A stretch of 64,000 nt of DNA, from positions 62,001-126,000 of the forward strand of contig JBBEWH010000088.1 of NCBI GenBank assembly GCA_037414955.1, in the 5' to 3' direction. Position numbers and translations under genes: made by a program. Position 1 is the first letter of the stretch. Each line of letters opens with the position of its first letter. The notes beneath the pieces were generated by a model. The model worked only from the letters and a program-made list of their open reading frames with translations, did not search any database and was not told the DNA's origin. This stretch comes from Phytohabitans sp037414955. GTDB lineage: Bacteria; Actinomycetota; Actinomycetes; Mycobacteriales; Micromonosporaceae. This document shows, one piece after another, positions 15,504 to 23,832 of this stretch.

Positions 15504-18500
15504 ATGCGTCGCAGCACATTGATCATCGGGGCGATCGCGGGTCTACTACTGTCGCTCGCGGTCGCCGTTCAACCGGCGACCGCGGCCCCGGCCTTCCGCG
15601 CTCTGCTGTTCACCAAGACCACCGGCTACCGCCACGACTCGATCCCCGCCGGCGTCACGATGTTCCAGGAACAGGCCGCCGCCAACAACTTCGAGCTGGT
15701 CCATACCGAGGACTCGAACGTCTTCACCCCGGCGAACCTCGCCACCTTCGACGTTCTCATCATGTTCCAGACCTCGGGCATGGTGTGGACGACGGCGGCC
15801 CAACGCCAGGCGGTGGAAGGGTTCCTCGCCAGCGGCAAGGGCATCGTCGCCGTCCACAACGCCACGGACATGGGCATCGAGAACGAGTACCCGTGGTGGG
15901 ACCAGACCATCAACGCCGGCGCGCACATGCCGGAGCACTCCCCCGGCGTGCTGCAAGGCACCGCCATCGTCGCCGACAAGAAGCACCCGTCGACGGCGAG
16001 CCTGCCGGACCGCTGGACCCGCAGCGAGGAGTGGTACAACTTCGACCGCAACCCGCGCGGCAGCGTCCACGTCCTGGTCACCGCCGACGAGCGCACCTAC
16101 AACCCGGGCTCCCGCGCGATGGGCCCCGACCACCCGATCTCCTGGTGCCGCAACACCGCCGGCGGCCGGGTGTGGGCCACCGCCATGGGACACGCGATCG
16201 CCTCGTACAGCGAGACGAACTTCCGCAACCACGTGCTCGGTGGCGTCAAATGGGCCGCGGGCAACGAGCCGGGCGACTGCGGCGGCACGGTGTGGAGCAA
16301 CTTCGAGAAGCGCACCCTCGACGACAACACCGCCGACCCGATGGCCCTGGCCGTCGCGCCGGACGGGCGGGTGCTCTACGTGCAGCGCGGCGGCCAGCTG
16401 AAGATCTTCAGACCGGCCACGAACTCCACGGTCACGGCCGGCACCCTCAGCGTCTACACCGGCGGTGAGGACGGGCTGACCGGGCTGGCGCTCGACCCGA
16501 ACTTCGCCAGCAACGGCTATGTATACCTGTACCACTCGCCGTCCAACAGCTCGACCGACGTCAACCGGGTCTCCCGCTTCACGCTCACCGGCGACACCCT
16601 CACCATGTCCAGTGCCGTCACCATCATCGACATCCCGGCGACCCGGGACCGCACCTTCGCCGAGCCGGGCCACACCGGCGGATACATCGAGTTCGGCCCC
16701 GACGGAAACCTCTACATCGGCACCGGGGACGACGTCCCGCCCAACCTCGACCCCAACTGGCAGGGCTACGCCCCGCTGGACTGGCGGTCGGGCAAGGCCA
16801 ACCTCGACGCGGCCCGCACCGCCGGCAACACCAACGACCTGCGCGGCAAGCTGCTGCGTATCCGGCCCTCGGCCAACGGCGGATACACCATCCCGGCCGG
16901 CAACCTCTATCCACAGGGGACGGCGCAGACCAAGCCGGAGGTCTACGCGATGGGCTTCCGCAACCCGTTCCGGTTCTCCATCGACCCCTCGACCGGATGG
17001 GTCTACATGGCGGACTACGGCCCGGACCGGAACCCTCCGACGACCAACCGCGGCCCGGAAGGGCTCGTCGAGCTCAACGTCATCAAGACGCCGGGCAACT
17101 ACGGCTGGCCGTTCTGCCACGGCGACAACCAGCCCTACGCGCCGTACAACCCGGACACCGGTGCCGTAGGGGCGAAGTTCAACTGCACCGCACCGGTCAA
17201 CAACTCGCCCAACAACACCGGCCTGACCAGCCTCAAGCCGGTCGTCGCGCCGAACATGTGGTACGGCTACGGAACCTCACCGAACTTCCCGGAGCTCGGC
17301 TCGGGCGGCTCGGGTCCGATGGGCGGGCCGGTCTACCGCTACAACGCGGCGAACCCGTCCGCCACCAAGTTCCCGCCCTACTACGACGGCGTCCACTTCT
17401 TCTACGAGTGGATGCGCGGCTACCTCAAGGAGGTGCACTTCGACTCGGCCACGGCGGTCACCCGTACCAACTCGTTCCTGCCCGCCGGCAACTTCAACAA
17501 GCCGATGGATATGGAGTTCGGCCCGGACGGCTCGTTGTACCTGCTCGAATGGGGCTCCAACTTCGGCGGCGGCAACAACGACTCCGGCCTGTACCGCATC
17601 GACTACATCCACGGCGGACGGTCACCGGTCGCCAAGGCCACCTGCACACCCACCAGCGGGAACGCGCCGCTGGCCGTCCAGTGCAGCAGCGCCGGCACCA
17701 CCGACCCCGACCCCGGTGACACCCTCAGCTACCTGTGGACCTTCGGAGACGGCGCCACCTCCACGGCGGCCAACCCGTCACACACCTACACCGCCAACGG
17801 CAACTACACCGCGCAGCTCAAGGTCACCGACAACACCGGCAGGAGCGCCTTCGTCAACGTGCAGATCACCGTCGGCAACACCGCGCCGGTGGTCACCATC
17901 ACCGTTCCGGCCAACGGCGGCATGCTCAACTTCGGCGACCGGGTCTCGTACACGGTGACCGTCTCCGACCCGGACGGCGGGTCCATCGACTGCACGAAGG
18001 TGTTCGTCAAGCCGGCTCTCGGCCATGACGACCACGAGCACGAGACCACCGACTACCCCGGCTGCTCCGGCACCATCGCCACCGAGCTGCTCGGCGGGCA
18101 CCCCGACGGCGCCAACCTGTATTACGTGCTCAACGCCCGCTACACCGACAACGGCGGCGCCGGCGGTGCGGCCCCGTTGACCGGCTACGCCAAGGCGATC
18201 CTGCAACCCAAGCACAAGCAGGCCGAGTACTTCACCAACCAGTCCGGGGTACGGGTCGTCGACCATGCCGGCGCGGAGAGCACCAAACGGGTCGGCGACC
18301 TCTCCAACAACGACTGGATCGCGTTCAGCCCGATGAGCCTGTCGGGCATCACCAACGTCAGCTACCGGCTGGCGTCGCCGAGCGGCGGCGGCACGATCGA
18401 GCTGCGCGCCGACTCACCGACCGGCACGCTGCTGGCCACCACACCGGTACCCAGCACCGGCGGCTGGGACAACCACCAGTCCACACCGGCGGTGAACACC

Positions 18501-19055
18501 GCCGCCCTCGCGGGAAGCCACCCGCTCTACATGGTGTTCAAGGGCAGCTCGACCAACTGGTTCGACCTCGACTCGTTCACCTTCGGTGGCAACGGCGTCG
18601 GCACGCCGAACCCGGACGGCGGCGTGGCCGGCCGGACGTGGACCGTGGCGGCGCAGCACAGCAACAAGCTCATCGACGTCAGCGGCGTCTCCACCGCCGA
18701 CGGCGCACAGATCGTGCAGTGGGCGGCCACCGGCGGCAACAACCAGAAGTGGCAGGCGGTCGACGCCGGTGGCGGCGCCGTCTACCTCAGGGCGATGCAC
18801 AGCAACAAGTGCCTCGACCTCACCGGCGGCTCCACCGCTCAGGGCGCGTTCCTGCAGCAGTTCACGTGCAACAACAGCAACCAGCAGAAGTTCCTCGTGA
18901 CAGCGACCACGACATCGGGCGTGTACACCGTCAAGAGTGTCCCCAGTGGACTCTGCATCGACGTCAACGGCGCGGCGACGACGGACGGCGCACGCCTCCT
19001 GCAATGGAGCTGTCACAGCGGCACCAACCAGCAGTGGCGATTCACCATCGCATAG
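15504..19055 (+). CDS. Secreted ThuA domain fused to a PQQ-type glucose/sorbosone dehydrogenase, with PKD, CBM6-like and CBM13 modules
   Basis: 1183 residues from ATG 15504 after AGGAG. Signal peptide 1-28; ThuA domain about 30-250 (ALLFTKTTGYRHDSIPAG, GIVAVHNATD, HPISWCRN); GSDH beta-propeller about 262-705 (DGLTGLALDPNF, FGPDGNLYIGTGDD, NDLRGKLLRI, MGFRNPFRFSID, GNYGWPFCHGDN); PKD 708-795 (LSYLWTFGDG); an Ig-like part; a CBM6-like beta-sandwich about 904-1030; CBM13 about 1040-1183. GSDH enzymes oxidise sugars; ThuA is linked to oxidised (keto) disaccharide use. The fusion suggests extracellular oxidation of bound glycans. First gene of the plus-strand operon with GH54 and an esterase. Confidence 0.9.
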   Translation: MRRSTLIIGAIAGLLLSLAVAVQPATAAPAFRALLFTKTTGYRHDSIPAGVTMFQEQAAANNFELVHTEDSNVFTPANLATFDVLIMFQTSGMVWTTAAQRQAVEGFLASGKGIVAVHNATDMGIENEYPWWDQTINAGAHMPEHSPGVLQGTAIVADKKHPSTASLPDRWTRSEEWYNFDRNPRGSVHVLVTADERTYNPGSRAMGPDHPISWCRNTAGGRVWATAMGHAIASYSETNFRNHVLGGVKWAAGNEPGDCGGTVWSNFEKRTLDDNTADPMALAVAPDGRVLYVQRGGQLKIFRPATNSTVTAGTLSVYTGGEDGLTGLALDPNFASNGYVYLYHSPSNSSTDVNRVSRFTLTGDTLTMSSAVTIIDIPATRDRTFAEPGHTGGYIEFGPDGNLYIGTGDDVPPNLDPNWQGYAPLDWRSGKANLDAARTAGNTNDLRGKLLRIRPSANGGYTIPAGNLYPQGTAQTKPEVYAMGFRNPFRFSIDPSTGWVYMADYGPDRNPPTTNRGPEGLVELNVIKTPGNYGWPFCHGDNQPYAPYNPDTGAVGAKFNCTAPVNNSPNNTGLTSLKPVVAPNMWYGYGTSPNFPELGSGGSGPMGGPVYRYNAANPSATKFPPYYDGVHFFYEWMRGYLKEVHFDSATAVTRTNSFLPAGNFNKPMDMEFGPDGSLYLLEWGSNFGGGNNDSGLYRIDYIHGGRSPVAKATCTPTSGNAPLAVQCSSAGTTDPDPGDTLSYLWTFGDGATSTAANPSHTYTANGNYTAQLKVTDNTGRSAFVNVQITVGNTAPVVTITVPANGGMLNFGDRVSYTVTVSDPDGGSIDCTKVFVKPALGHDDHEHETTDYPGCSGTIATELLGGHPDGANLYYVLNARYTDNGGAGGAAPLTGYAKAILQPKHKQAEYFTNQSGVRVVDHAGAESTKRVGDLSNNDWIAFSPMSLSGITNVSYRLASPSGGGTIELRADSPTGTLLATTPVPSTGGWDNHQSTPAVNTAALAGSHPLYMVFKGSSTNWFDLDSFTFGGNGVGTPNPDGGVAGRTWTVAAQHSNKLIDVSGVSTADGAQIVQWAATGGNNQKWQAVDAGGGAVYLRAMHSNKCLDLTGGSTAQGAFLQQFTCNNSNQQKFLVTATTTSGVYTVKSVPSGLCIDVNGAATTDGARLLQWSCHSGTNQQWRFTIA

Positions 19056-19073
19056 CCCACCTCATCGAGAGCG

Positions 19074-19098
19074 CTCCGGTGCGTGCCCCGCACCGGAG
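19074..19098 (+). terminator. Hairpin between ThuA-GSDH and GH54 genes
   Basis: A 10-bp perfect stem CTCCGGTGCG with a five-base loop lies in the 74-base gap. It may be a partial terminator or a processing/stability element tuning expression inside the operon. Confidence 0.45.
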
Positions 19099-19129
19099 CC
19101 TCACCCCCGACTCCATGTGAGGAACCGCT

Positions 19130-20635
19130 ATGGTTATCTCGAACCGCCGGCGCCGCCGCTACCGGCAACTGTTCGCCGCAGGCGCCGCACTCGTCATCGC
19201 TCTCGCCGCCGGCACCGCCGTGGCGGCCGCCATCCAGCCAGGGCAGAGCGCCCCGATCGTGAGCGTCCAGTCCGGACGCTGCCTGGCCGTCCCGAACTCC
19301 AGCACGAGCAACGGCACCCAGACGCAGTTGTGGGACTGCACCGGGACGAACAACCAGACCTGGACCTACACGTCGTCGAAGCAGTTGATGGTGTACGGCA
19401 ACAAGTGTCTGGACGCCAACGCGCAGGGCACCGCCAACGGCACCCGGGTCATCATCTGGGACTGCAACGGGCAAGCGAACCAGCAGTGGAACGTCAACGC
19501 CAACGGAACCATCACCGGCGGGCAGTCCGGCCGCTGCCTGGACGCCAACGCGCAGGGCACGGCCAACGGCACGAACATCATCCTCTGGGACTGCCACGGC
19601 CAGGCCAACCAGCAGTGGAACTCGCCAACGGCCACACCGACGGCGACCACGCCGACCACGCCACCGACCGGCGCCGGCCCGTGCGACATCTACGCCTCCG
19701 GCGGCACGCCCTGCATCGCCGCCCACAGCACCGTGCGCGCGCTGTACGGCTCCTACAACGGCAACCTTTACCAGGTGCGACGCTCGTCCGACAACACGTC
19801 CCGGGACATCGCCGTCCTGAGCGCGGGCGGCGCCGCCAACGCGGCGACCCAGGACTCGTTCTGCACCGGCACCACCTGCGTCGTCACCGTCGTCTACGAC
19901 CAGTCCGGCCGGGGAAACGACCTGTGGTACCAGGGATCGACCGTGGTACCCGGCTCGCCCCAGAGCCGCCCGGCGATCGCGACCTCCGAGTCGCTGACGA
20001 TCGGGAGCAACAAGGCGTACTCGCTCTACATCAACCCCGGCAACAGCTACTGGCGCGACGGGCACCTGACCGGCGTGCCGACCGGTAGCGCCCCGGAAGG
20101 CATGTACATGGTGACCAGCGGCACCCACGTCAACAACGGCTGCTGCTTCGACTACGGCAACAGCGAGACGACCCGGTCCGCGGACGCCGCCGGGGCGATG
20201 GACGCCATCAACTTCAGCACGCAGTGCTGGTTCGGCGGATGCTCCGGCACCGGCCCCTGGGTCCAGGCCGACCTGGAGTGGGGGCTCTACCCCGGGGGAA
20301 GCCAGTCCTGGAACCCGAACCAGCGCGCCTTCACGAGCAAGTTCGTCACGGCGACGCTCAAGAACAATGGCGTCTCCCGCTTCGCCATCAAAGGCAGCAA
20401 CGCCCAGTCCGGCAACCTCTACACGCTCTGGGACGGCTCGCTTCCGCCCGGATACAGCCCGATGAAGAAGCAGGGCGCCATCATCCTGGGCAGCGGCGGG
20501 GACTGCTGCAAGCCCAACGGCGGCGCCAACCTCAGCGCCGGCACCTTCTACGAGGGCGCCATGGTCGCTGGCTATCCGTCCGACGCGACCGAGAACGCGG
20601 TGCAGGCCAACATCGTCGCGGCCGGCTACCGCTGA
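19130..20635 (+). CDS. Secreted GH54 alpha-L-arabinofuranosidase with N-terminal CBM13
   Basis: 501 residues from ATG 19130 behind GAGGAA. An Arg-rich N-terminus and signal peptide (1-34) are followed by a CBM13 trefoil (41-166, three QxW-type repeats), a Thr/Pro linker, and a GH54 catalytic domain (182-501) with GPCDIYASGGTPC, TVRALYGSYNG, YDQSGRGNDL, CCFDYGNSET (nucleophile probably E346) and the C-terminal EGAMVAGYPSDATENAVQ. GH54 enzymes cut terminal arabinofuranose from arabinoxylan and arabinan. Fungal homologues carry a C-terminal CBM42; here an N-terminal CBM13 replaces it. This is the only enzyme in the locus with its CBM13 at the front. Confidence 0.94.
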   Translation: MVISNRRRRRYRQLFAAGAALVIALAAGTAVAAAIQPGQSAPIVSVQSGRCLAVPNSSTSNGTQTQLWDCTGTNNQTWTYTSSKQLMVYGNKCLDANAQGTANGTRVIIWDCNGQANQQWNVNANGTITGGQSGRCLDANAQGTANGTNIILWDCHGQANQQWNSPTATPTATTPTTPPTGAGPCDIYASGGTPCIAAHSTVRALYGSYNGNLYQVRRSSDNTSRDIAVLSAGGAANAATQDSFCTGTTCVVTVVYDQSGRGNDLWYQGSTVVPGSPQSRPAIATSESLTIGSNKAYSLYINPGNSYWRDGHLTGVPTGSAPEGMYMVTSGTHVNNGCCFDYGNSETTRSADAAGAMDAINFSTQCWFGGCSGTGPWVQADLEWGLYPGGSQSWNPNQRAFTSKFVTATLKNNGVSRFAIKGSNAQSGNLYTLWDGSLPPGYSPMKKQGAIILGSGGDCCKPNGGANLSAGTFYEGAMVAGYPSDATENAVQANIVAAGYR

Positions 20636-20666
20636 GTCGCCACACCCCACGAGGAATGGAGTATCC

Positions 20667-22025
20667 ATGAGACAGGGCACCAATCGACACCGTTGGCGGA
20701 CGCCGATCGCGGTCGCCGCGACACTGGTTCTCGCCAGTGCCGGTGTCACCGGCATCCGGCTGGCATCCGCGACCGCGGACGCCGTCCCCCTCGCGGCGAC
20801 GGCCGGATGCGGCAAGGCCCCAGGGTTGAACAGTGGCACGCACACGATCCAGAGCGGCGGCCAGAATCGCAGCTTCATCATTCGAGTCCCCGCCAACTAC
20901 AACAACAACAACCCGTACCGGTTGATCTTCGCGTTCCACTGGCGGGGCGGCACCATGAACGACGTCTCCTCGGGCGGGAGCAGTGGAAGCATCTGGTCCT
21001 ACTACGGGATGCAGGAGCAGTCGAACAACAGCGCTATCCTCGTCGCGCCGCAGGGCAACGGCAACGGCTGGGCCAACCCCGGTGGCCAAGACGTCACCTT
21101 CGTCGACGACATGATCCGGCGCATCGATGACGCCCTCTGTGTCGACACGACGCTGCGCTTCGCCCTCGGTTTCAGCTTCGGCGGCGGCATGAGCTACTCA
21201 CTCGCCTGCAGCCGGGCCAACGTCTTCCGCGCGGTCGCGGTCTACTCCGGCGCGCAGCTGAGCGGGTGCAGCGGCGGCACCCAGCCGGTCGCGTACTTCG
21301 GCCTCCACGGCATCTCGGACAACGTCCTCAACATCTCCCAGGGCCGTTCGCTGCGTGACACGTTCCTGCGCAACAATGGCTGCGCCAGCCAGAACGCGCG
21401 CGAACCGTCGCAGGGCAGCGGGCAACACTTCACCACCGTCTACTCGTGCCGGGAAGGTTACCCGGTGCAGTGGGCCGCGTACGACAGCGGCCACGGGCCG
21501 GCTCCGGTGGACGGATGCTCTGGCTGTGAGGACGGCGCCCGGACCTGGACCAGGGCAGAGGTGTGGCGGTTCTTCGCGCAGTTCGGCGGCGGCACGCCAA
21601 CACCGGGTCCGACCACGCCGACGCCGGGTCCGAGCACGCCGAACCCGACCGGCAACCGGCTGCGGGGTGAGGCCTCCGGGCGGTGCCTGGACGTCAGCGG
21701 CGCCAGCTCCGCCAACGGGGCACAGACGCAGATCTGGGACTGCCACACCAACGCCAACCAGCAGTTCACCCAGAACGGTGCGGCGCTGCAGGTGATGGGC
21801 AAGTGCCTGGACGTGCCGGCCAACGCCGGGGCCGGCACCCGGGTGCAGATCTGGGACTGCCACGGCGGCGCCAACCAGCAGTGGACCCTCAACGGCAACG
21901 GCACGATCAGCAACGCCCAGAGCGGATTGTGCCTGGACGTCAACGGCGCCGGCACCGCCAACGGCACGGCCGCGATCGTGTGGAACTGCCACGGCGGCAC
22001 CAACCAACGCTGGGCCCGAGCGTAG
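20667..22025 (+). CDS. Secreted feruloyl/acetylxylan-type esterase with C-terminal CBM13
   Basis: 452 residues, 31 bases after the GH54 stop with GGAG before the ATG. Signal peptide about 1-44; alpha/beta-hydrolase of the PHB-depolymerase/CE1-like group (AGCGKAP start typical of feruloyl esterases, oxyanion FAFHWRGG, nucleophile motif GFSFGGG with S170, late His in DSGHGPAPVDG); Thr/Pro linker; CBM13 about 329-452. It would remove ferulate or acetyl groups from arabinoxylan, making it accessible to the GH54 enzyme. Its CBM13 is very similar, also at DNA level, to that of the convergent paralogue 22474-23787. Confidence 0.9.
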   Translation: MRQGTNRHRWRTPIAVAATLVLASAGVTGIRLASATADAVPLAATAGCGKAPGLNSGTHTIQSGGQNRSFIIRVPANYNNNNPYRLIFAFHWRGGTMNDVSSGGSSGSIWSYYGMQEQSNNSAILVAPQGNGNGWANPGGQDVTFVDDMIRRIDDALCVDTTLRFALGFSFGGGMSYSLACSRANVFRAVAVYSGAQLSGCSGGTQPVAYFGLHGISDNVLNISQGRSLRDTFLRNNGCASQNAREPSQGSGQHFTTVYSCREGYPVQWAAYDSGHGPAPVDGCSGCEDGARTWTRAEVWRFFAQFGGGTPTPGPTTPTPGPSTPNPTGNRLRGEASGRCLDVSGASSANGAQTQIWDCHTNANQQFTQNGAALQVMGKCLDVPANAGAGTRVQIWDCHGGANQQWTLNGNGTISNAQSGLCLDVNGAGTANGTAAIVWNCHGGTNQRWARA

Positions 22026-22048
22026 GTAGCGTTCGCCCACTACGGGCA

Positions 22049-22118
22049 ACTTCCCCATGATCAAGGCGTCCCTCAAGTAGTCAGAGCGACTTGAGGGACG
22101 CCTTGATCATGGGGAAGT
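22049..22118. repeat. Palindromic repeat A1 (perfect 30-bp arms, 10-base loop)
   Basis: The arms 22049-22078 and 22089-22118 are exact complements built on CCATGATCAAGGCGTCCCTCA. It lies between two convergent operons and would make an excellent bidirectional terminator. A half copy (CAAGGCGTCCCTCAC) follows at 22134-22148. See A2-A5. Confidence 0.95.
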
Positions 22119-22148
22119 CGGACCTGAACGCTTCAAGGCGTCCCTCAC

Positions 22149-22343
22149 CCGTGGCTTGGATGATCATTCCCGTGTCGGTATGCGCGGATCGTCGCGCGTG
22201 GGCATCGCGACTGGGCTCATCTCCGGGTTCATACCAGGGGGTCCCGCGCCGCGTCGATCAAGGACATCCACGCCGATCAAGGGCTCCGGAACGCAGAACA
22301 GAGATCAAACCATGTGCCCCAGCCCTTGATCGGCGGCGAGGGG
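22149..22343. other. Intergenic stretch between convergent operons
   Basis: I see no gene or RNA here. It separates the A1 palindrome and its half copy from a G-rich tandem repeat. Confidence 0.4.
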
Positions 22344-22419
22344 CTTGCGCGGCGGGGAGGGGGTTGCGCGGCGGGGAGGGGGTTGCGCGGTGGGGAGGGG
22401 GTTGCGCGGCGGGGAAGGG
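22344..22419. repeat. Four tandem copies of a 19-bp G-rich unit
   Basis: Units follow GTTGCGCGGCGGGGAGGGG with one to three changes per copy (22344-22362, 22363-22381, 22382-22400, 22401-22419). Each has G4 runs on the plus strand, so a G-quadruplex could form. No coding role is supported. Confidence 0.9.
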
Positions 22420-22426
22420 TTGGGCG

Positions 22427-22465
22427 CGACAAGGCGGCCTCGGCATCGCCGGGGCCGCCTTGTCG
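22427..22465 (-). terminator. Terminator hairpin of the 31257-22474 operon
   Basis: CGACAAGGCGGCC (22427-22439) pairs perfectly with 22453-22465 around a 13-base loop, nine bases after the esterase stop codon. Confidence 0.75.
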
Positions 22466-22473
22466 GGCGGGCG

Positions 22474-23787
22474 CTACGCTCGTGTCCAGCGTTGGTTGGC
22501 GCCGGTGTGGCAGCTCCAGAGGACCACGGCGGTGCCGTTGGCGGTGCCAGCGCCGTTGACGTCCAGGCACAATCCGCTCTGGGCGTTGCTGATCGTGCCG
22601 TTGCCGTTGAGGGTCCACTGCTGGTTGGCGCCACCGCTACAGTCCCAGATCCGCGTCCGGGTGCCGGCCCCGGCGTTGGCCGGCACGTCCAGGCACTTGC
22701 CCATCACCTGCAAGGCCGCACCGTTCTGGGTGAACTGCTGGTTGGCGTTGGAGTGGCAGTCCCAAATCTGCGTCTGGGTGCCGTTGGCGGAGCTGGCGCC
22801 GTTGACGTCCAGGCACCGGCCGGCCGACTCGCTCCGCAGCCGGAACCCGGTCGGGTTCGGAGTCGGGTTCTCACCGGTGAAGAACTTCCACACCTCTTCC
22901 TTGACCCAGCTCCGGGCGCCGCTCTCACAGCCGGCACACCCGTCCACGGGACCTTGCTGGTGCCCACCGTCGAAGGCGGCCCAGACCACCGGGTATCCCT
23001 GCTGGCATCCCGAGTAGGTGGTGGTGATGTGGGTCCGGCTGCCCGCGGCCGGCTCTGGCGGGTTCTGGGGAGTGCAGCCGTTGTTCCTGACGAACCTGTC
23101 CCGCAGCCCTCGTCCGGCACCGATGTTGTCTCCGATGCCATGGATACCCATGTACGCGAAGGGCTGGGTGCCGCCGCTACAGCCGCTGATCGGTCCCGGG
23201 GCGGCAATGGCCGCGACCGCGCGGAAGACGGTCGGCCGGGCACACGCGAGCGCGTAGCTCATGGCGCCGCCGTAGCTGAAGCCCAGGGAGAAACGCTGCG
23301 TCGTGTCGACGCAGAGAGCGTTGTCGATCACTCGGATCATGTCGTCGACGAAGGTCACGTCCTCGCCGCCGGAGTTGGCCCACCCGTTGCCGATGCCCTG
23401 GGGCGCGACGAAGATCGCGGTGTTGTTCGCCAACCGCCGGAGTCCATAGTGGGCGTAGACGTCCCCATCGCTGCCGCCGGAGGCGACGGCCTCGGCGGTG
23501 CCGCCCCACCAGTGGAACCCGAAGATCAACCGATGTTGCCGGTTGTTGTCGTAGTCGGTGGGAACGCTCAGGATGAAGGAGCGACTCTTGCCACTGCTCT
23601 GGATCGTGTGCGTACCGCTGGTCAGCGCAGGGGCCTTACCGCACCCAGCGGTCGCCGCGGCCGCGACGACATCGGTGGACGGCGTGGCCGCGCCGGCGGC
23701 ACTGGCGTGCGCCACGCCGCCCGCGGCTAGGACGAGCACCGCCGCGACCAGGGTCGATCCGAGGATCGATCGGTGGTTGGACATCAT
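22474..23787 (-). CDS. Secreted feruloyl/acetylxylan-type esterase with C-terminal CBM13 (paralogue of 20667-22025)
   Basis: 437 residues; ATG 23787 (a second ATG follows immediately). Signal peptide about 1-45; the hydrolase part starts AGCGKAPALTSGTHTIQ, has FGFHWWGG, nucleophile motif GFSYGGA (S171) and a His in DGGHQQGPVDG; CBM13 covers the last 124 residues. It ends the minus-strand operon, 45 bases after the GH95 stop. The catalytic part differs clearly from that of the paralogue while the CBM13 is much closer, which suggests domain exchange. Confidence 0.9.
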   Translation of the reverse strand: MMSNHRSILGSTLVAAVLVLAAGGVAHASAAGAATPSTDVVAAAATAGCGKAPALTSGTHTIQSSGKSRSFILSVPTDYDNNRQHRLIFGFHWWGGTAEAVASGGSDGDVYAHYGLRRLANNTAIFVAPQGIGNGWANSGGEDVTFVDDMIRVIDNALCVDTTQRFSLGFSYGGAMSYALACARPTVFRAVAAIAAPGPISGCSGGTQPFAYMGIHGIGDNIGAGRGLRDRFVRNNGCTPQNPPEPAAGSRTHITTTYSGCQQGYPVVWAAFDGGHQQGPVDGCAGCESGARSWVKEEVWKFFTGENPTPNPTGFRLRSESAGRCLDVNGASSANGTQTQIWDCHSNANQQFTQNGAALQVMGKCLDVPANAGAGTRTRIWDCSGGANQQWTLNGNGTISNAQSGLCLDVNGAGTANGTAVVLWSCHTGANQRWTRA

Positions 23788-23832
23788 GCAACCTCGCTAC
23801 TTGTGGTTCTGCTGGACTTTCTGCTGTAGGAC

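Noticed and set aside
22344..22419. Short regular repeats resembling a CRISPR array
   Set aside because: Units are contiguous with no unique spacers, only 19 bp long, and no cas gene is present.
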